Source of the DNA: Coriobacteriaceae bacterium AM48-5
GTDB taxonomy: Bacteria; Actinomycetota; Coriobacteriia; Coriobacteriales; Coriobacteriaceae
Assembly (NCBI GenBank): GCA_027669525.1
Contig: JAQEDJ010000031.1
Coordinates: 1-26,947, forward strand
Direction of reading: 5' to 3'
Length of the DNA stretch: 26,947 bases
Below, piece after piece: positions 1-10,292 of the stretch (position 1 is its first letter; the number at the start of each line of letters is the position of its first letter). The notes under the pieces were generated by a model. The model saw only the letters and a program-made list of their open reading frames with translations. It had not been told where the DNA came from and did not search any database. The translations under genes and the position numbers were made by a program.

Positions 1-92
1 CCGACCCCGCGCCCATGTCGGAACCGGAGCCCGAGCCTGCGCCTGAGCCCGACCCCGCGCCAAGCTCCGACGAGGACCCGCAGGACGAGTAA
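1..92 (+). CDS. 3' end of an unidentified gene with an acidic Pro-rich tail (partial)
   Basis: An open frame enters from the left edge (codons from base 3) and stops at TAA 90-92. The 29 visible residues are almost entirely Pro, Glu, Asp and Ala, with PEP/PAP-type repeats, and end in DEDPQDE. A tail like this is usually an extended, disordered C-terminus or a linker on the cell surface or near DNA. It does not identify a family. The frame is credible because the repeat pattern runs right up to the stop, and a strong hairpin terminator follows about 60 bases later. The function cannot be called from this fragment. Confidence 0.55.
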   Translation, partial: DPAPMSEPEPEPAPEPDPAPSSDEDPQDE

Positions 93-150
93 CCCTGCCA
101 CCTGCCATTTGGGGACGGGGTAGAAACGGTAGAAATAGCGCTTGACAAAT

Positions 151-188
151 AAGCGGGGGCGGACGTGCCGAAGCGTCCGCCCCCGCTT
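151..188. terminator. Strong hairpin terminator between convergent genes
   Basis: A perfect 15-bp stem (151-165 with 174-188) encloses an 8-base loop. It lies between the plus-strand gene ending at 92 and the minus-strand M20 gene ending near 233. The flanks are short T-containing tracts rather than long U runs on either side. It probably works in both directions. Confidence 0.8.
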
Positions 189-232
189 TGATATCGCGAT
201 GCGGCTATGACTGCGAGATGGTCGTGGATCGA

Positions 233-1695
233 CTACTCGTCGTGCTTCTCCTCGCGGCGAGCGGCGGCACGTGCATCATGGATGCCCTTGATGGCGGTAT
301 GGCGCGCCGTGCGGGCATCATGGATAGCATCGCGAGCCTCGGCGGACGTGGCTTGGCAGAGCGCAACTTGGCGGCCAAGTCGGGGTTGGTTTCGGCGACC
401 GCGGTGATCGCGGGGCCGTCGAGCTCCTCTTGGGTGGGCTCGGCCAAAAAGTCGATGGCATACTGGGCGGCCACCATGGAGCCCTTTGCCAGCACAGTCT
501 CGTCGATCTTGTAGAAGCAGGAATGTTGGGCGTACGTGGCGCCAATCTTGGGGTTGCGCGTACCTACAAAGGCGAGCACGCCCGGTACGCGGCGCAGGTA
601 CTCCGAAAAATCCTCGCCCGAAAGCGTGCCACGGTAATGGCCTTGACCGGTGGGGCCCAAGCACTTGATTACGGCCTGACGGCAGCGCTCGCTCGAGGCG
701 GCGTCGTTTTCGACCTTGTAGTTGGCGATGGTGTAGTCGGTGAGCTCTGCCTCGGCGCCCAAGGCGGCCGCGGTATGCTCCACGATGCGGCGCATGAGCT
801 CCGGCATTTCCTCGTGGGTCGAATCTCCGTAGGTGCGCACTGTGCCGGCGAGGTAGGCCGTGCCGGCGATAACGTTGCGCGCGGTGCCGCCGTGCAGCTC
901 GCCGACGGTGATGACAGCCGGCTCGTAGGGGCTGATCTCGCGCGAAACGATGGTCTGCAGAGCGTTGACGATCTCGGCGGCAACCATGACGGCGTCGTGG
1001 CCGCGTTGGGGCATGGCGCCATGGCACGAGGTGCCGCGGACATCAATGCGGAACCAGTCGGTATTGGCCATGCGCGGACCGGGCTCGCAGCTTACGGTGC
1101 CGGCGTCAACCTCGCTCCAGATATGCGCGGCGTAGGCACCATCGACGCCGTCGAGCACGCCCGTGCCGATCATGAGCTTGGCGCCCTGGCCGTTTTCCTC
1201 GCTGGGCTGGAAGACGATGCGGACTTCGCCGTGGATGTCGTCGGTCATATGGCGCAGGATTTGCAGCGTGCCGAGCATCATGGCGATATGGCAGTCGTGG
1301 CCGCAGGCGTGCATGCAGCCCTCGTTGACGCTGGCGAACTCTTCGCCGGTCTGCTCGGTGACGGGCAGGGCGTCGATGTCGGCGCGCAGCAGGATGCGGC
1401 GGCGTGGCGTGCCGTCCTCGCGATAGGCGTCGGGCGCGGTGCCGCGAAGGGTTGCCACAAGGCCCGTCTTAAGGGGACGCTCGTAGGGGATATTCATGGC
1501 GTCGAGCTGGTTGGCGATGTCAGAAGTCGTGCGCTCCTCGGCAAGGCTCAGCTCCGGGTGCTTATGGAAGTGGCGGCGCTGCTTGATGATATAGGGTTCA
1601 AACTCGGTAGCGATATCTTTGATGGCTGCGGTGACGTCGTCAGCCGCACGAGCCTCGGTCGCCGCCATAATCTGCTGTGCCTTGGTCTTCGTCAT
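233..1695 (-). CDS. M20-family metallopeptidase/amidohydrolase (HipO/AbgB-like), frameshifted near the 3' end
   Basis: This is a zinc-dependent M20 enzyme that cleaves N-acyl or peptide amide bonds of small substrates; the substrate is not predictable. Visible marks are the RHFHKHPELS segment near residue 55, the metal-binding HACGHDCH segment, FQPSEE with the catalytic and ligand acids, and a dimerisation-domain stretch (RGTSCHGAMPQ). The start is ATG 1695-1693, preceded by AAGGAG on the minus strand at good spacing. The reading frame breaks near 351: without repair the protein ends at 205 in an unnatural Pro/Arg/Ser stretch. Restoring one G (AAGGCC read as AAGCC) gives a sensible Ala/Arg-rich helical tail ending EEKHDE at 233 and a product of about 487 residues. 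The family is usually nearer 400, so the tail is an extension. It is divergent from the next amidohydrolase gene. Confidence 0.85.
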
Positions 1696-1857
1696 GGTCG
1701 ATTTGCTCCTTGCTGGGTTGATCGCAAAATCGTACAGGCTCTCTCCAGTATGCCACCTGCCGCTAGGGCTGGTAAAGTTGCCGTTTGCCGCTTGGGGTTT
1801 TGTTACAAGGGCGGGGGAGTACACTCGGGGGTGTTGAATTTCCTGCCAGAGATGGGG

Positions 1858-3500
1858 ATGCCCATGCAACATATCGATCGGATTATCCGCTCCAAGAACG
1901 TCTTTACCGCGCAAGACGGCATCGATACCGCCCGCGAGCTGGCGATTGCCATCGCAGGCGACCGTATCGTCGCAGTCGGTGCGCCCGATGACGTGATTGC
2001 CGCCGCGCCTGCCGCCACGCCGGTTATCGACTACGGCGAGCAGTTTGTCTGCCCAGGTTTCCATGACGCTCATCTGCACTTCTTCCATACCTCGGTCGGC
2101 TCCTCGCCGTACATGCTCATGGATATGGGCACGTCCGAGGCGGCGCTGGTGCAACACGCGCTCGAGTTTTCCCAGGACCTGCCCGATGACGCTTGGGTTG
2201 TGACGCAGGCTGGCGCGACTACCGTTGGGACCCGCCCGAGCATCCTACCAAGGCGTCGCTCGATGCGGCATTCCCCGATCGCCCCTGCGTTATGTATTCG
2301 GGCGACGGCCATTCGCTGTGGCTCAACAGCCGCGCACTCGAGGCGCTCGGCGTCACGCGCGACAGCGAGCCGCCAGCGGGCGGTGGCTACGACAAGGACG
2401 CAAGCGGCGAGCTCACGGGCATTGCTCACGAGGCGGCTGCCATGCAGCTGCTACCGCGCTGCCTTGAGTGGCTGGGCGAGGACCGCATCGCAAGCGCTTA
2501 CGCCGATCAAATGAGGCGGATGGCCGAGCAGGGCATCACCTCGATATGCGATATGTCGCTCATGCCCATGCCGGGCTGCGACTTTATCCGCGACGATGTC
2601 TACGACAAACTGCAGGCAGCCGGCAAGCTGGGCATCCGCGCCCATTTGTTTCCCACGCTGCTGGATGACCAATCGCGCTTGGAAGAGCTACAGACCCGCT
2701 ACGCGAACAACGCGCTGCTCTCGGCGCCAGGCTTTAAGCAGTTCTTCGACGGCGTGTCGAGCGAACACACGGCATATCTCACCGAGCCCTATACCAATCC
2801 GCGCTTCCCGGGCGACCAGGGCCGTCTGACAGTTCCTGCCGAGCGCATGCGTAAGCTGGTTCTGGCGGCCGCGGAGCGCGGCCACACTGTGCGTATCCAC
2901 GTCATCGGCGACGGTGCCATCCATGCCGCACTCGATATCTTTGAGGAGGCGGCGGAGCTCTACGGCCTGCCCCAGCACGGCCATAACACACTCGAGCATC
3001 TGGAGAACCTCCTGCCCCAGGACATCGATCGCCTGCGCAAGCTCAACGTGGTCGCCTCGAGCCAGCCCTGCCACATCACGCTCGATCCGGGTGGCCCAGA
3101 GCGCGACCTTGGCCTGGAGCGAAGCCGAATCATGTGGCCGTTCGCAACCTATAAGCAGCGCGGCATCCGCCAAGCCTTCGGAACTGACAGCCCTATCACG
3201 CCCGTTACCAGCATGAACGTGCTCTACACGGCCATCACGCGCCAGGACCCCAAAAGCCACTGGCCCGAGGGCGGCTGGTTGCCGAGCGAGCGCATCGATG
3301 CGGCAACGGCTCTGCGCAACTACACTCTGGGCAGCGCCTATGCAGCGGGCGACGAGCAAAACCTCGGCAGCCTGGAACCCGGTAAATACGCCGACCTGGT
3401 AGTCTTGGACCAAAACCCACTCACCATCGACCCCCAAGAACTCCAAGCCACCAAAGTCCAAGCCACCTACCTAGCCGGCAACCTGATCTACGAGCGCTAA
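1858..3500 (+). CDS. YtcJ-type amidohydrolase (metal-dependent hydrolase), frameshifted at about 2208
   Basis: A member of the amidohydrolase superfamily (amidohydro_3, YtcJ-like) of unknown substrate. The N-terminus carries the beta-sandwich strand and the first metal motif GFHDAHLH. Later come the DGHSLWLNSRAL segment, HVIGDGAI, the NTLEHLE histidine region, FGTDSPIT with the catalytic Asp, and the C-terminal strand GKYADLVVLDQNPL. The 5' part reads in one frame to about 2208 and the rest in another. Adding one G (CAGGGCTGG seen as CAGGCTGG) joins them into the expected GWRDYRWDPP motif and gives about 547 residues, normal for the family. The start is uncertain between ATGs at 1852, 1858 and 1864 and a GTG at 1831; no clear Shine-Dalgarno decides it. 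A possible weak promoter is TTGCCG at 1778 with TGTTAC at 1801. Confidence 0.85.
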
Positions 3501-3519
3501 GTATTCATGTCTTACCGTT

Positions 3520-3567
3520 AAACGCGGCTCGGGCAGCTTATTTTGGGATGGCGCTCGAGCCGCGTTT
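3520..3567 (+). terminator. Terminator after the YtcJ-type gene
   Basis: A perfect 12-bp stem (3520-3531 with 3556-3567) follows the stop codon by about 20 bases. The 24-base loop can pair further internally. The 3' arm ends in TTT and is followed by GCGTTT. Confidence 0.65.
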
Positions 3568-3749
3568 GCGTTTCGGTGAGGATCCGCCATGTGCGTCCCT
3601 GCTCTGTTGGATTTGGGCGCGGGGTTGAGGTGCTGCTCCGTGCGTTCAATTTGGACATCAGCAGTGAAACCTCATGGTGTTTTGCATACTTCCAGTTGCA
3701 GATTGCATAAAAAAGCTGAGATGTTCTTTCCGGTCCTGATGTACCCCCG

Positions 3750-4004
3750 CCTGGGCCGTGCAAAAAACGGAGTATTCAGCACCGCGAGCTCTGCCGGTGC
3801 CGCTGCGGCTGAGTAACGTTACGGAGATTGACGTCATTTTGGGCTCCGGTACGGCGCGAAGTACGCCCATTTGTCCCAACGGGGTCTGCCCACCGACCAA
3901 AACCGCCCGCTGAAGGCGTTCTTGGGACCAATAAGGTATGTCCGGCGCGTATGCAGCCGTCCTGGCTTGCTGAATACTCCCAAAAATGCACGGTGCTCCC
4001 CAGG
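3750..4004. repeat. Inverted-repeat-bounded intergenic element, MITE-like
   Basis: The ends are inverted copies. GGAGTATTCAGCA at 3769-3781 is matched exactly by its reverse complement at 3968-3980. The match extends outward imperfectly through A-rich tracts and GTGCA/TGCAC to CCTGGG/CCCAGG. The interior has no convincing gene: open frames on both strands overlap each other and read as low-quality protein. It lies in the long gap 3501-4418 between the YtcJ-type gene and groES. Whether it recurs elsewhere in the genome cannot be seen here. Confidence 0.5.
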
Positions 4005-4070
4005 GGACCCGTGCGCGCAGCGAAGACCATGCCCACATTCCTATCCGCATCGCCATTTTGCTGCACTGAC

Positions 4071-4281
4071 TTTTCTGAATGCCGGGCCCGAATTAGTTAA
4101 CCTGCCTCCCGTGTGGCTCCGGAGGGGCGGGGCATAAGGTTTATCGCGAGTTCCGCACGAGCCGAAGGCCACTTAATGTGGCCTCCGTGCGAGCAGGACT
4201 GCCCGAGCAGGAAACCTTATGCCCCGCCCCTCCGGAGCCACACGGGAGGCATCGCTAAGTTATCCCCCGGCATTCAGAAAA
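4071..4281. repeat. Long nested palindrome upstream of groES
   Basis: There are two nested perfect inverted repeats: 16 bp (4071-4086 with 4266-4281) and 39 bp (4104-4142 with 4212-4250). A further inner stem, GGCCAC/GTGGCC around TTAAT, sits near 4167-4183. Nearly the whole 211-base block folds into one giant hairpin, far larger than a terminator. No protein frame explains it. It is a repeat or small mobile element, or a structured regulatory region. It ends about 135 bases before the groES start. Confidence 0.8.
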
Positions 4282-4418
4282 TCTAAGTGCCAAAAAATAA
4301 GATTTTTTGACTCCGTGTTGTATAACCCGCCATTCGTGGGTACCATTCAACGCGTACGCAAACAAAAAGGGTTAATTCGCGTGGCATAACCACGCGGCCC
4401 AAAAAGGAGGAGACAAGC

Positions 4419-4712
4419 ATGTCGTCTTTGAAGCCGCTTGCAGATCGTGTTCTGGTCAAGCCCGACGAGGCCGAGCAGAAGACCGCTTCTGGTCTGTATA
4501 TCGCCAGCAACGCTCAGGAGAAGCCGCAGCGCGGCACCATCGTTGCCGTTGGCGCCGGCAAGGTCAACGACAAGGGTGAGCGCATCCCCATGGACGTCAA
4601 GGTCGGTGACGTTGTCATCTACGGTAAGTTCGGTGGCAACGAGGTCAAGGTCGACGGCGAGAAGTATCTGCTGATGCGCGCCGACGACATCTACGCCGTC
4701 GTCGAGGCCTAG
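4419..4712 (+). CDS. groES: Co-chaperonin GroES (Hsp10)
   Basis: This is the 97-residue lid of the cytosolic GroEL chaperonin, which caps the folding chamber as a heptamer. The N-terminus LKPLADRVLVKPDEAEQKT, the mobile-loop region, the EKPQRGTIVAVGAGK stretch, and C-terminal YGKFGGNEVKVDGEKYLLMR with DIYAV are all classic. The ATG is preceded by AAAGGAGGAG at normal spacing. groEL follows after about 96 bases, so the two form the usual operon. I saw no CIRCE operator (TTAGCACTC-N9-GAGTGCTAA) and no HAIR-type site in the 130 bases upstream. A possible promoter is TTGTAT at 4318 with TACCAT at 4341 (17-bp spacer), at low confidence. Confidence 0.97.
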   Translation: MSSLKPLADRVLVKPDEAEQKTASGLYIASNAQEKPQRGTIVAVGAGKVNDKGERIPMDVKVGDVVIYGKFGGNEVKVDGEKYLLMRADDIYAVVEA

Positions 4713-4730
4713 TCTCGTCAGAATCTCTGA

Positions 4731-6446
<1,716 letters not shown>

Positions 6447-6526
6447 GGCCGACAAGGTCTAGAACTCCCACCGGGGATCCGGGGGCGTGACGGGGGTTTC
6501 TCTCCGGAACGTCCTCGGCTAAATTG

Positions 6527-6574
6527 GGACCCCTTGTCCTGCTCCTTTGGAGCCGCGGACAAGGGGTCCTTTTT
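6527..6574 (+). terminator. Rho-independent terminator of groESL
   Basis: A perfect 13-bp stem, GGACCCCTTGTCC at 6527-6539 with its complement at 6557-6569, is followed by a run of five T. The rest of the gap to 6650 shows only a weak hairpin, GGCGCTTTCC with GGAAAGACGCC near 6600-6643, which may end the minus-strand cassette. Confidence 0.9.
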
Positions 6575-6649
6575 GTGTTGATGTCTTTATTTAATGAGGC
6601 GCTTTCCGCTTTGTTTGAATGGTGATGTAAGAGGAAAGACGCCGAGGAA

Positions 6650-7577
6650 TCAGAGCAGCCCTCTTGCTCGCTCGTCGTATATTTTATTGAGCTCCGATTG
6701 CACGTACTCTTCTTTGAGCTTGGCAATGAAACGCACGTCCGAGAATAGTCGGTAGATGAGTATCGCTGCGCCTCCGAGGTCGAGGCACTTGGGATTCTCT
6801 TTGATTAACGCCCGTATGACGCTGCTTGAAGTTGCGATGGTATCGGACAGGAGGATGATTTTCTTGGTACGTGCTTGGAACATCTCGGTGCAGTAATCTG
6901 AACCGTCGTCCTTGAATATCAACGAGCACCCGTGAAGTGCCGCTATCAACCAGTTGATAAGAGCGGCCATGCCTGCCTGCGCGCCGACCTTCAGCACATC
7001 GCCGGTGCTGACGTATTTGGTAAGCGCCTCGGTATGTGTTTTGTCGAGGATGAGATTGGCGAATGGAATCTGTATCCCGCACGGCGTGTACAGGTCTGTG
7101 CCGATGTGGATCAGCTGCTTGATTAGAGCAGCCGCGGCGGCATCTGGCTCGCTCACGACGCGTCTTCCCGCCGCAACCAGCATCTCTACAGTCCCAGCGG
7201 CGCCCCAATCTGCGGATTTTTCCCAAAGGCGTCATAGGAGACCGAGTAGGTTGCGGGAATTCGTGCACCAATACCAAAAACATTGGTGTCTTTAACGCAG
7301 GTGATGCTGTTGGTCATGATGTTAGATGTTCCGAACACGAGACCGAGCACTGGGTCGTGGCCGAGGGTCGCGAACCGGTGGTTTGCGCCCTTGAAGAGTC
7401 CGACGTTTTCTGTCTCGTAGCGTGTCGCGTCGTAGGGCACTCCACGTGAATTAAGAATATGATGTTTTGAGGCGAACAGATGGTTCGATTCCCGTGGCAT
7501 CCTGTCATCGAAACCAGAGAAGACACGACTTTGGAAGTCGTGCAGAGCATGTTCTTTTACGTTGCCCGCTCCGGCAC
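6650..7577 (-). CDS. Uncharacterised HDP-motif protein paired with the TerB-like gene (two frameshifts)
   Basis: I do not recognise a named family. The protein reads in three successive frames on the minus strand. Restoring one G near 7567 (GCGGGGC seen as GCGGGC) and one near 7200 (GCGGCCGC seen as GCGCCGC) gives a continuous product of about 309 residues. The start is GTG 7577-7575, set by a GGAGG Shine-Dalgarno six bases upstream and only 12 bases after the neighbour's stop. Features include FDDRM and NSRGVPYDATRY near the N-terminus, GHDPVLGLVFGTSNIMTNSIT near residue 75, a hydrophobic helical middle (AALINWLIAALHG), and a C-terminal KKIILLSDTIATSS ... LDLGGAAILIYRLFSDVRFI. I recall similar hypothetical proteins (HDP..G..FG near the middle, RLF.D..FI..KEEF near the end) beside TerB-domain genes in other bacteria, but cannot verify that here. 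The sequence is less GC-rich than its surroundings, suggesting transfer. Confidence 0.7.
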
Positions 7578-7589
7578 ACTCGACCTCCG

Positions 7590-8584
7590 TCAGTGAGTTG
7601 ATGATAAGAATGCGGCGACTTGGAGCATGGTTGCGGCTACGACGAAGGCCGCGTCGGCATCCTGCAGTCGCGTCCGCTCCTTGAACTCCCGGTCGATGTG
7701 CTGAAGGTTCTCGCCATACTCGCGGACGGACTTTTCGACTGCCTGCTCGGCCCGGCTCTCGTCAACGGCCATGCATGCCACCCTCGCCGCCATATAGTCG
7801 GCAAAGAGCCTGCAGGCATGCTCCTCTTCTTCTGTTACCTGACCGTCTGCCGCCGCGGCGACTTGCAACTGCTCGGCTATGGAGTCCAGCGACACGATGC
7901 TAACGTTGTCCAAACAGTCCTTGACTTGGTCGAAGGACAAACCCTCGTCATCCGCGATAACCTGCACCTTCGTCTTGACGTTATTTGGGAGGCCGCCGTC
8001 CAGCTTGAGGTAATCGAGACCATCCTCGAGCCACTTCTGCTCCTCTTGGGAGAAGTCACCGTCGCAGCGCATCAGGAAGCAGAGCGTTGCCACATATGCG
8101 TAGATGAAATTGTGTCGCTTCTCTCCCGCAAGGTAGGCGCCCTGCTTGATTCCGTCACGGAAACCTTTGATGCGTGCCCTGCGGAGTCGCGCGGAGAATG
8201 AGTTCTCCTTGATGGCATTGATCCCGCCCTCCACGGTCGACGCCGCGTCGGACGCAAGGGACGATGCTCCTTGGGCCAGATTTACGGCGGCACCGATGGC
8301 AATTCCGCCTACCGTGTTCGCGGCCCTGTAATCGTTTTGCCTGCATCGGACGACGCAATTTGCTCGCCGGCACTCGACATGCCTTCCGCAACCGAGCACA
8401 TGGCGCTGCCGATGGCCTCGGATGCCGAGGTGGCCGTGTCGACGATAACGTTTCCCGCGCCTTCAGCTGCATTCGTGGCGCCTTTGGCGGCGGACTCGAT
8501 GGCCGCCGATGCGTCTTTTGCCATCTCACCGGCGGCTTGGGCGGCTTGGGATAGAGCCCTCCCGAGATCAAGTTTTGCTGCCAA
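7590..8584 (-). CDS. TerB-like protein with an Ala-rich amphipathic N-terminus (one frameshift)
   Basis: First gene of the minus-strand cassette. The start is TTG 8584-8582 with AGGAG six bases upstream. Residues 1 to about 85 are Ala/Gly/Ser-rich amphipathic repeats (AAQAAGEMAKDASAAIESAA and similar), followed by a hydrophobic Gly/Ala stretch (VGGIAIGAAVNLA) that could touch a membrane. A basic helix follows (ARLRRARIKGFRDG). The C-terminal part looks like TerB: CDGDFSQEEQKWLEDGLDYL and, in a second half, AAADGQVTEEEEHACRLFADYM, both acidic and metal-binding-like. The frame shifts near 8324; one extra G (ACAGGGGCCG seen as ACAGGGCCG) restores a product of about 331 residues. TerB domains occur in tellurite-resistance and phage-stress systems, but the role here is unknown. 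Confidence 0.75.
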
Positions 8585-8743
8585 TTTGTTCTCCTGACAT
8601 ACGCGGGTTGCGCAGTGACCTCCTTCATACTACTGCGCGGTGCGGAGCATTGGGTACGTCGGTGGATTGATGATTGCGGAAAATGGGATACTGCATCTTC
8701 ATCCCGCTTCCGTTTCCCCCGCCATAGATTACCCTTGGCATAC

Positions 8744-8771
8744 TTGCGCGAAAGCCTACTGGTGCTACACT
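8744..8771 (+). promoter_or_regulatory. Probable promoter of the riboflavin-uptake operon
   Basis: TTGCGC at 8744-8749 is followed after 16 bases by an extended -10, TGCTACACT (8763-8771). The start of transcription would fall about 8-15 bases before the riboswitch, which is the right place. Confidence 0.5.
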
Positions 8772-8785
8772 TGCAATTGCTGTTT

Positions 8786-8964
8786 CAGGGCGGGGTGAAA
8801 TTCCCTACTGGCGGTAAATCGGGCGGCGCCAAAGGGGTGTCGTGGCGTAGGTGAGATGCCTGTGACCGAGCCGATGAGTCCGCGACCCGTGCGTGTGTTG
8901 GTTCGCATGCCGGCTGAACTGGTGAGATCCCAGTACCAACGGTTAGAGTCCGGATGAAAGAGGC
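8786..8964 (+). promoter_or_regulatory. FMN riboswitch (RFN element)
   Basis: Conserved RFN blocks appear in order: AGGGCGGGGTGAAATTCCC, then ACTGGCGGTAAA, the variable arm, GTCCGCGACCC, CTGGTGAGATCCCAGTACC and CGGTTAGAGTCCGGATGAAAG. The aptamer binds FMN and shuts down expression when flavin is plentiful. It ends about 10 bases before the ribU start, with the ribosome site AGGCAGGTG immediately after the last conserved block and no separate terminator hairpin. Control by hiding the ribosome site is therefore more likely than termination (inference). Confidence 0.95.
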
Positions 8965-8974
8965 AGGTGATCTT

Positions 8975-9565
8975 ATGTCTGAACAGTCGCAGCATATCCA
9001 TTTTGAGAACACGAATAGGTGGAGCACCAAACAGCTCGTTACCATGGCGCTGATGTGCGCCCTGGGCGCCCTGTTTATGTACGTGCAGCTGCCCATCCTT
9101 CCTTCGGCGCCGTTTTTGACCTATGACCCGTCGCTGGTGTCGGCGATGGTGTGCGGGTTTGCGTATGGTCCCGGCGCCGGTACCGCTGTTGCCGCTATGG
9201 CTATCGTTATCCATGCGCTCACCACGGGTGACTGGGTCGGCGCGCTTATGAACTTGGTTGCCACGCTGGGCTACATTCTGCCCGCGGCTATCGTCTACCA
9301 GAAGATGCACACCTATAAGGGTGCCGTGATTGGCCTGGTGCTCGGCGTCATTGCCGCTACGGCGCTGTCTATGGTCGCAAACCTTACCATTGGCGTTTGG
9401 TTCTGGTATGGCTCGGTCGATGCGATCGCCCCACTCATGATTCCTGCCGTGCTGCCGTTCAACCTTATCAAGACCGTGCTTAACTCGGTGTTGACGCTGG
9501 CGGTGTATAAAGCAGTCTCCAACCTCATCACGCCTAAAAAGGACCAGGTCAAAGGCCGCGCATGA
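8975..9565 (+). CDS. ribU: Riboflavin ECF transporter substrate-binding protein RibU
   Basis: An integral-membrane S-component of about 196 residues, with five to six hydrophobic segments and few charges inside the membrane. The family assignment rests on size, the N-terminal ALMCALGALFMYVQLPI-type helix, the internal GVWFWYG segment and above all the FMN riboswitch just upstream. An earlier in-frame ATG at 8954 lies inside the conserved riboswitch sequence, so ATG 8975 is preferred. The stop overlaps the next gene (ATGA), showing translational coupling to the ECF ATPase. It would capture riboflavin and dock on the EcfA-EcfA'-EcfT module. Confidence 0.9.
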   Translation: MSEQSQHIHFENTNRWSTKQLVTMALMCALGALFMYVQLPILPSAPFLTYDPSLVSAMVCGFAYGPGAGTAVAAMAIVIHALTTGDWVGALMNLVATLGYILPAAIVYQKMHTYKGAVIGLVLGVIAATALSMVANLTIGVWFWYGSVDAIAPLMIPAVLPFNLIKTVLNSVLTLAVYKAVSNLITPKKDQVKGRA

Positions 9566-10292
9566 TTGAGTGTCGGGGCGTTTCCTTTAGCTATGACGGT
9601 GCCGTACCGGCGCTCGACGGCGTCGATCTGAACATCGAGGACGGTGAGTTTTTCTGCATCCTCGGTGGCAATGGGTCGGGCAAGTCGACGTTTGCCAAGC
9701 ATCTGAATGCGCTGTTGCAACCCGATGCGGGCACGGTACGCATCAACGGCATGGATGCGTCCGACCCCGAGCTGGTCTACGACATTCGTTCGACCGCGGG
9801 CATGGTATTCCAGAATCCCGACGACCAGCTGGTGGCAACGCTTGTCGAAGATGACGTTGCGTTCGGTCCCGAAAACCTTGGCGTGCCATCGGCGCAAATT
9901 GCGCAGCGCGTACGCGAGGCGCTGAAGGGTGTGGGCCTGGTGGGCTTTGAGCGCCACGAGACCCATGCGCTTTCGGGCGGCCAAAAGCAGCGCGTGGCGC
10001 TTGCCGGCGTGCTCGCCATGGAACCGCGCGTGCTCATATTGGACGAGGCTTCCTCGATGCTCGATCCGCGTGGACGCAAGGGCCTCATGAAGGCTTGCCG
10101 CGCGTTGCACGCTCGCGGCATGACCATCGTGATGATTACGCACTTTATGGAAGAGGCCGCCGAGGCCGATCGTGTCGCGGTGTTTCGGGCGGGGCGCGTT
10201 GCCATGCTCGGTACGCCCGAGGAAATCTTGACGCGGGCGGACGAACTTGCGCAGCTCAACTTGGATATGCCGGCGTCGTGCTGTCTAGGTAG
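9562..10292 (+). CDS. ecfA1: ECF transporter ATPase 1 (EcfA1), broken near its C-terminus
   Basis: A cytosolic ABC ATPase that powers the ECF importer. It shows Walker A GGNGSGKST, the Q-loop FQNPDDQLVATLVEDDVAFGPENLG characteristic of ECF ATPases, the signature LSGGQKQR, Walker B VLILDEASSMLDP and the H-loop THFMEEA. Around 10272 the frame changes; one extra G (CCGGGCGTC seen as CCGGCGTC) continues the protein as PGVVLSR and then meets TAG at 10290-10292. Reading through that TAG gives VLREKGVPVCAQVREADMVAEI, which looks like the normal EcfA C-terminal domain and runs straight into the second ATPase. So this is either a short EcfA1 or the first half of a fused two-ATPase protein. Confidence 0.85.

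Noticed and set aside
141..160. TTGACA as a -35 box
   Set aside because: No -10 follows; the bases downstream are the stem of a terminator.
430..1830. The 5' two-thirds of a long plus-strand frame antisense to the M20 gene
   Set aside because: It shadows the M20 gene; only the part after about 1850 is real, as the YtcJ-type N-terminus.
3658..4100. Several overlapping open frames of 70-130 codons on both strands
   Set aside because: They overlap the inverted-repeat elements, have no ribosome sites and no recognisable motifs.
4307..4326. TTGACT with TATAAC as the groES promoter
   Set aside because: The spacer is only 8 bases, too short for a sigma-70-type promoter.
8954..8974. ATG 8954 as the ribU start
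   Set aside because: It lies within the last conserved block of the FMN riboswitch; ATG 8975 is better placed.
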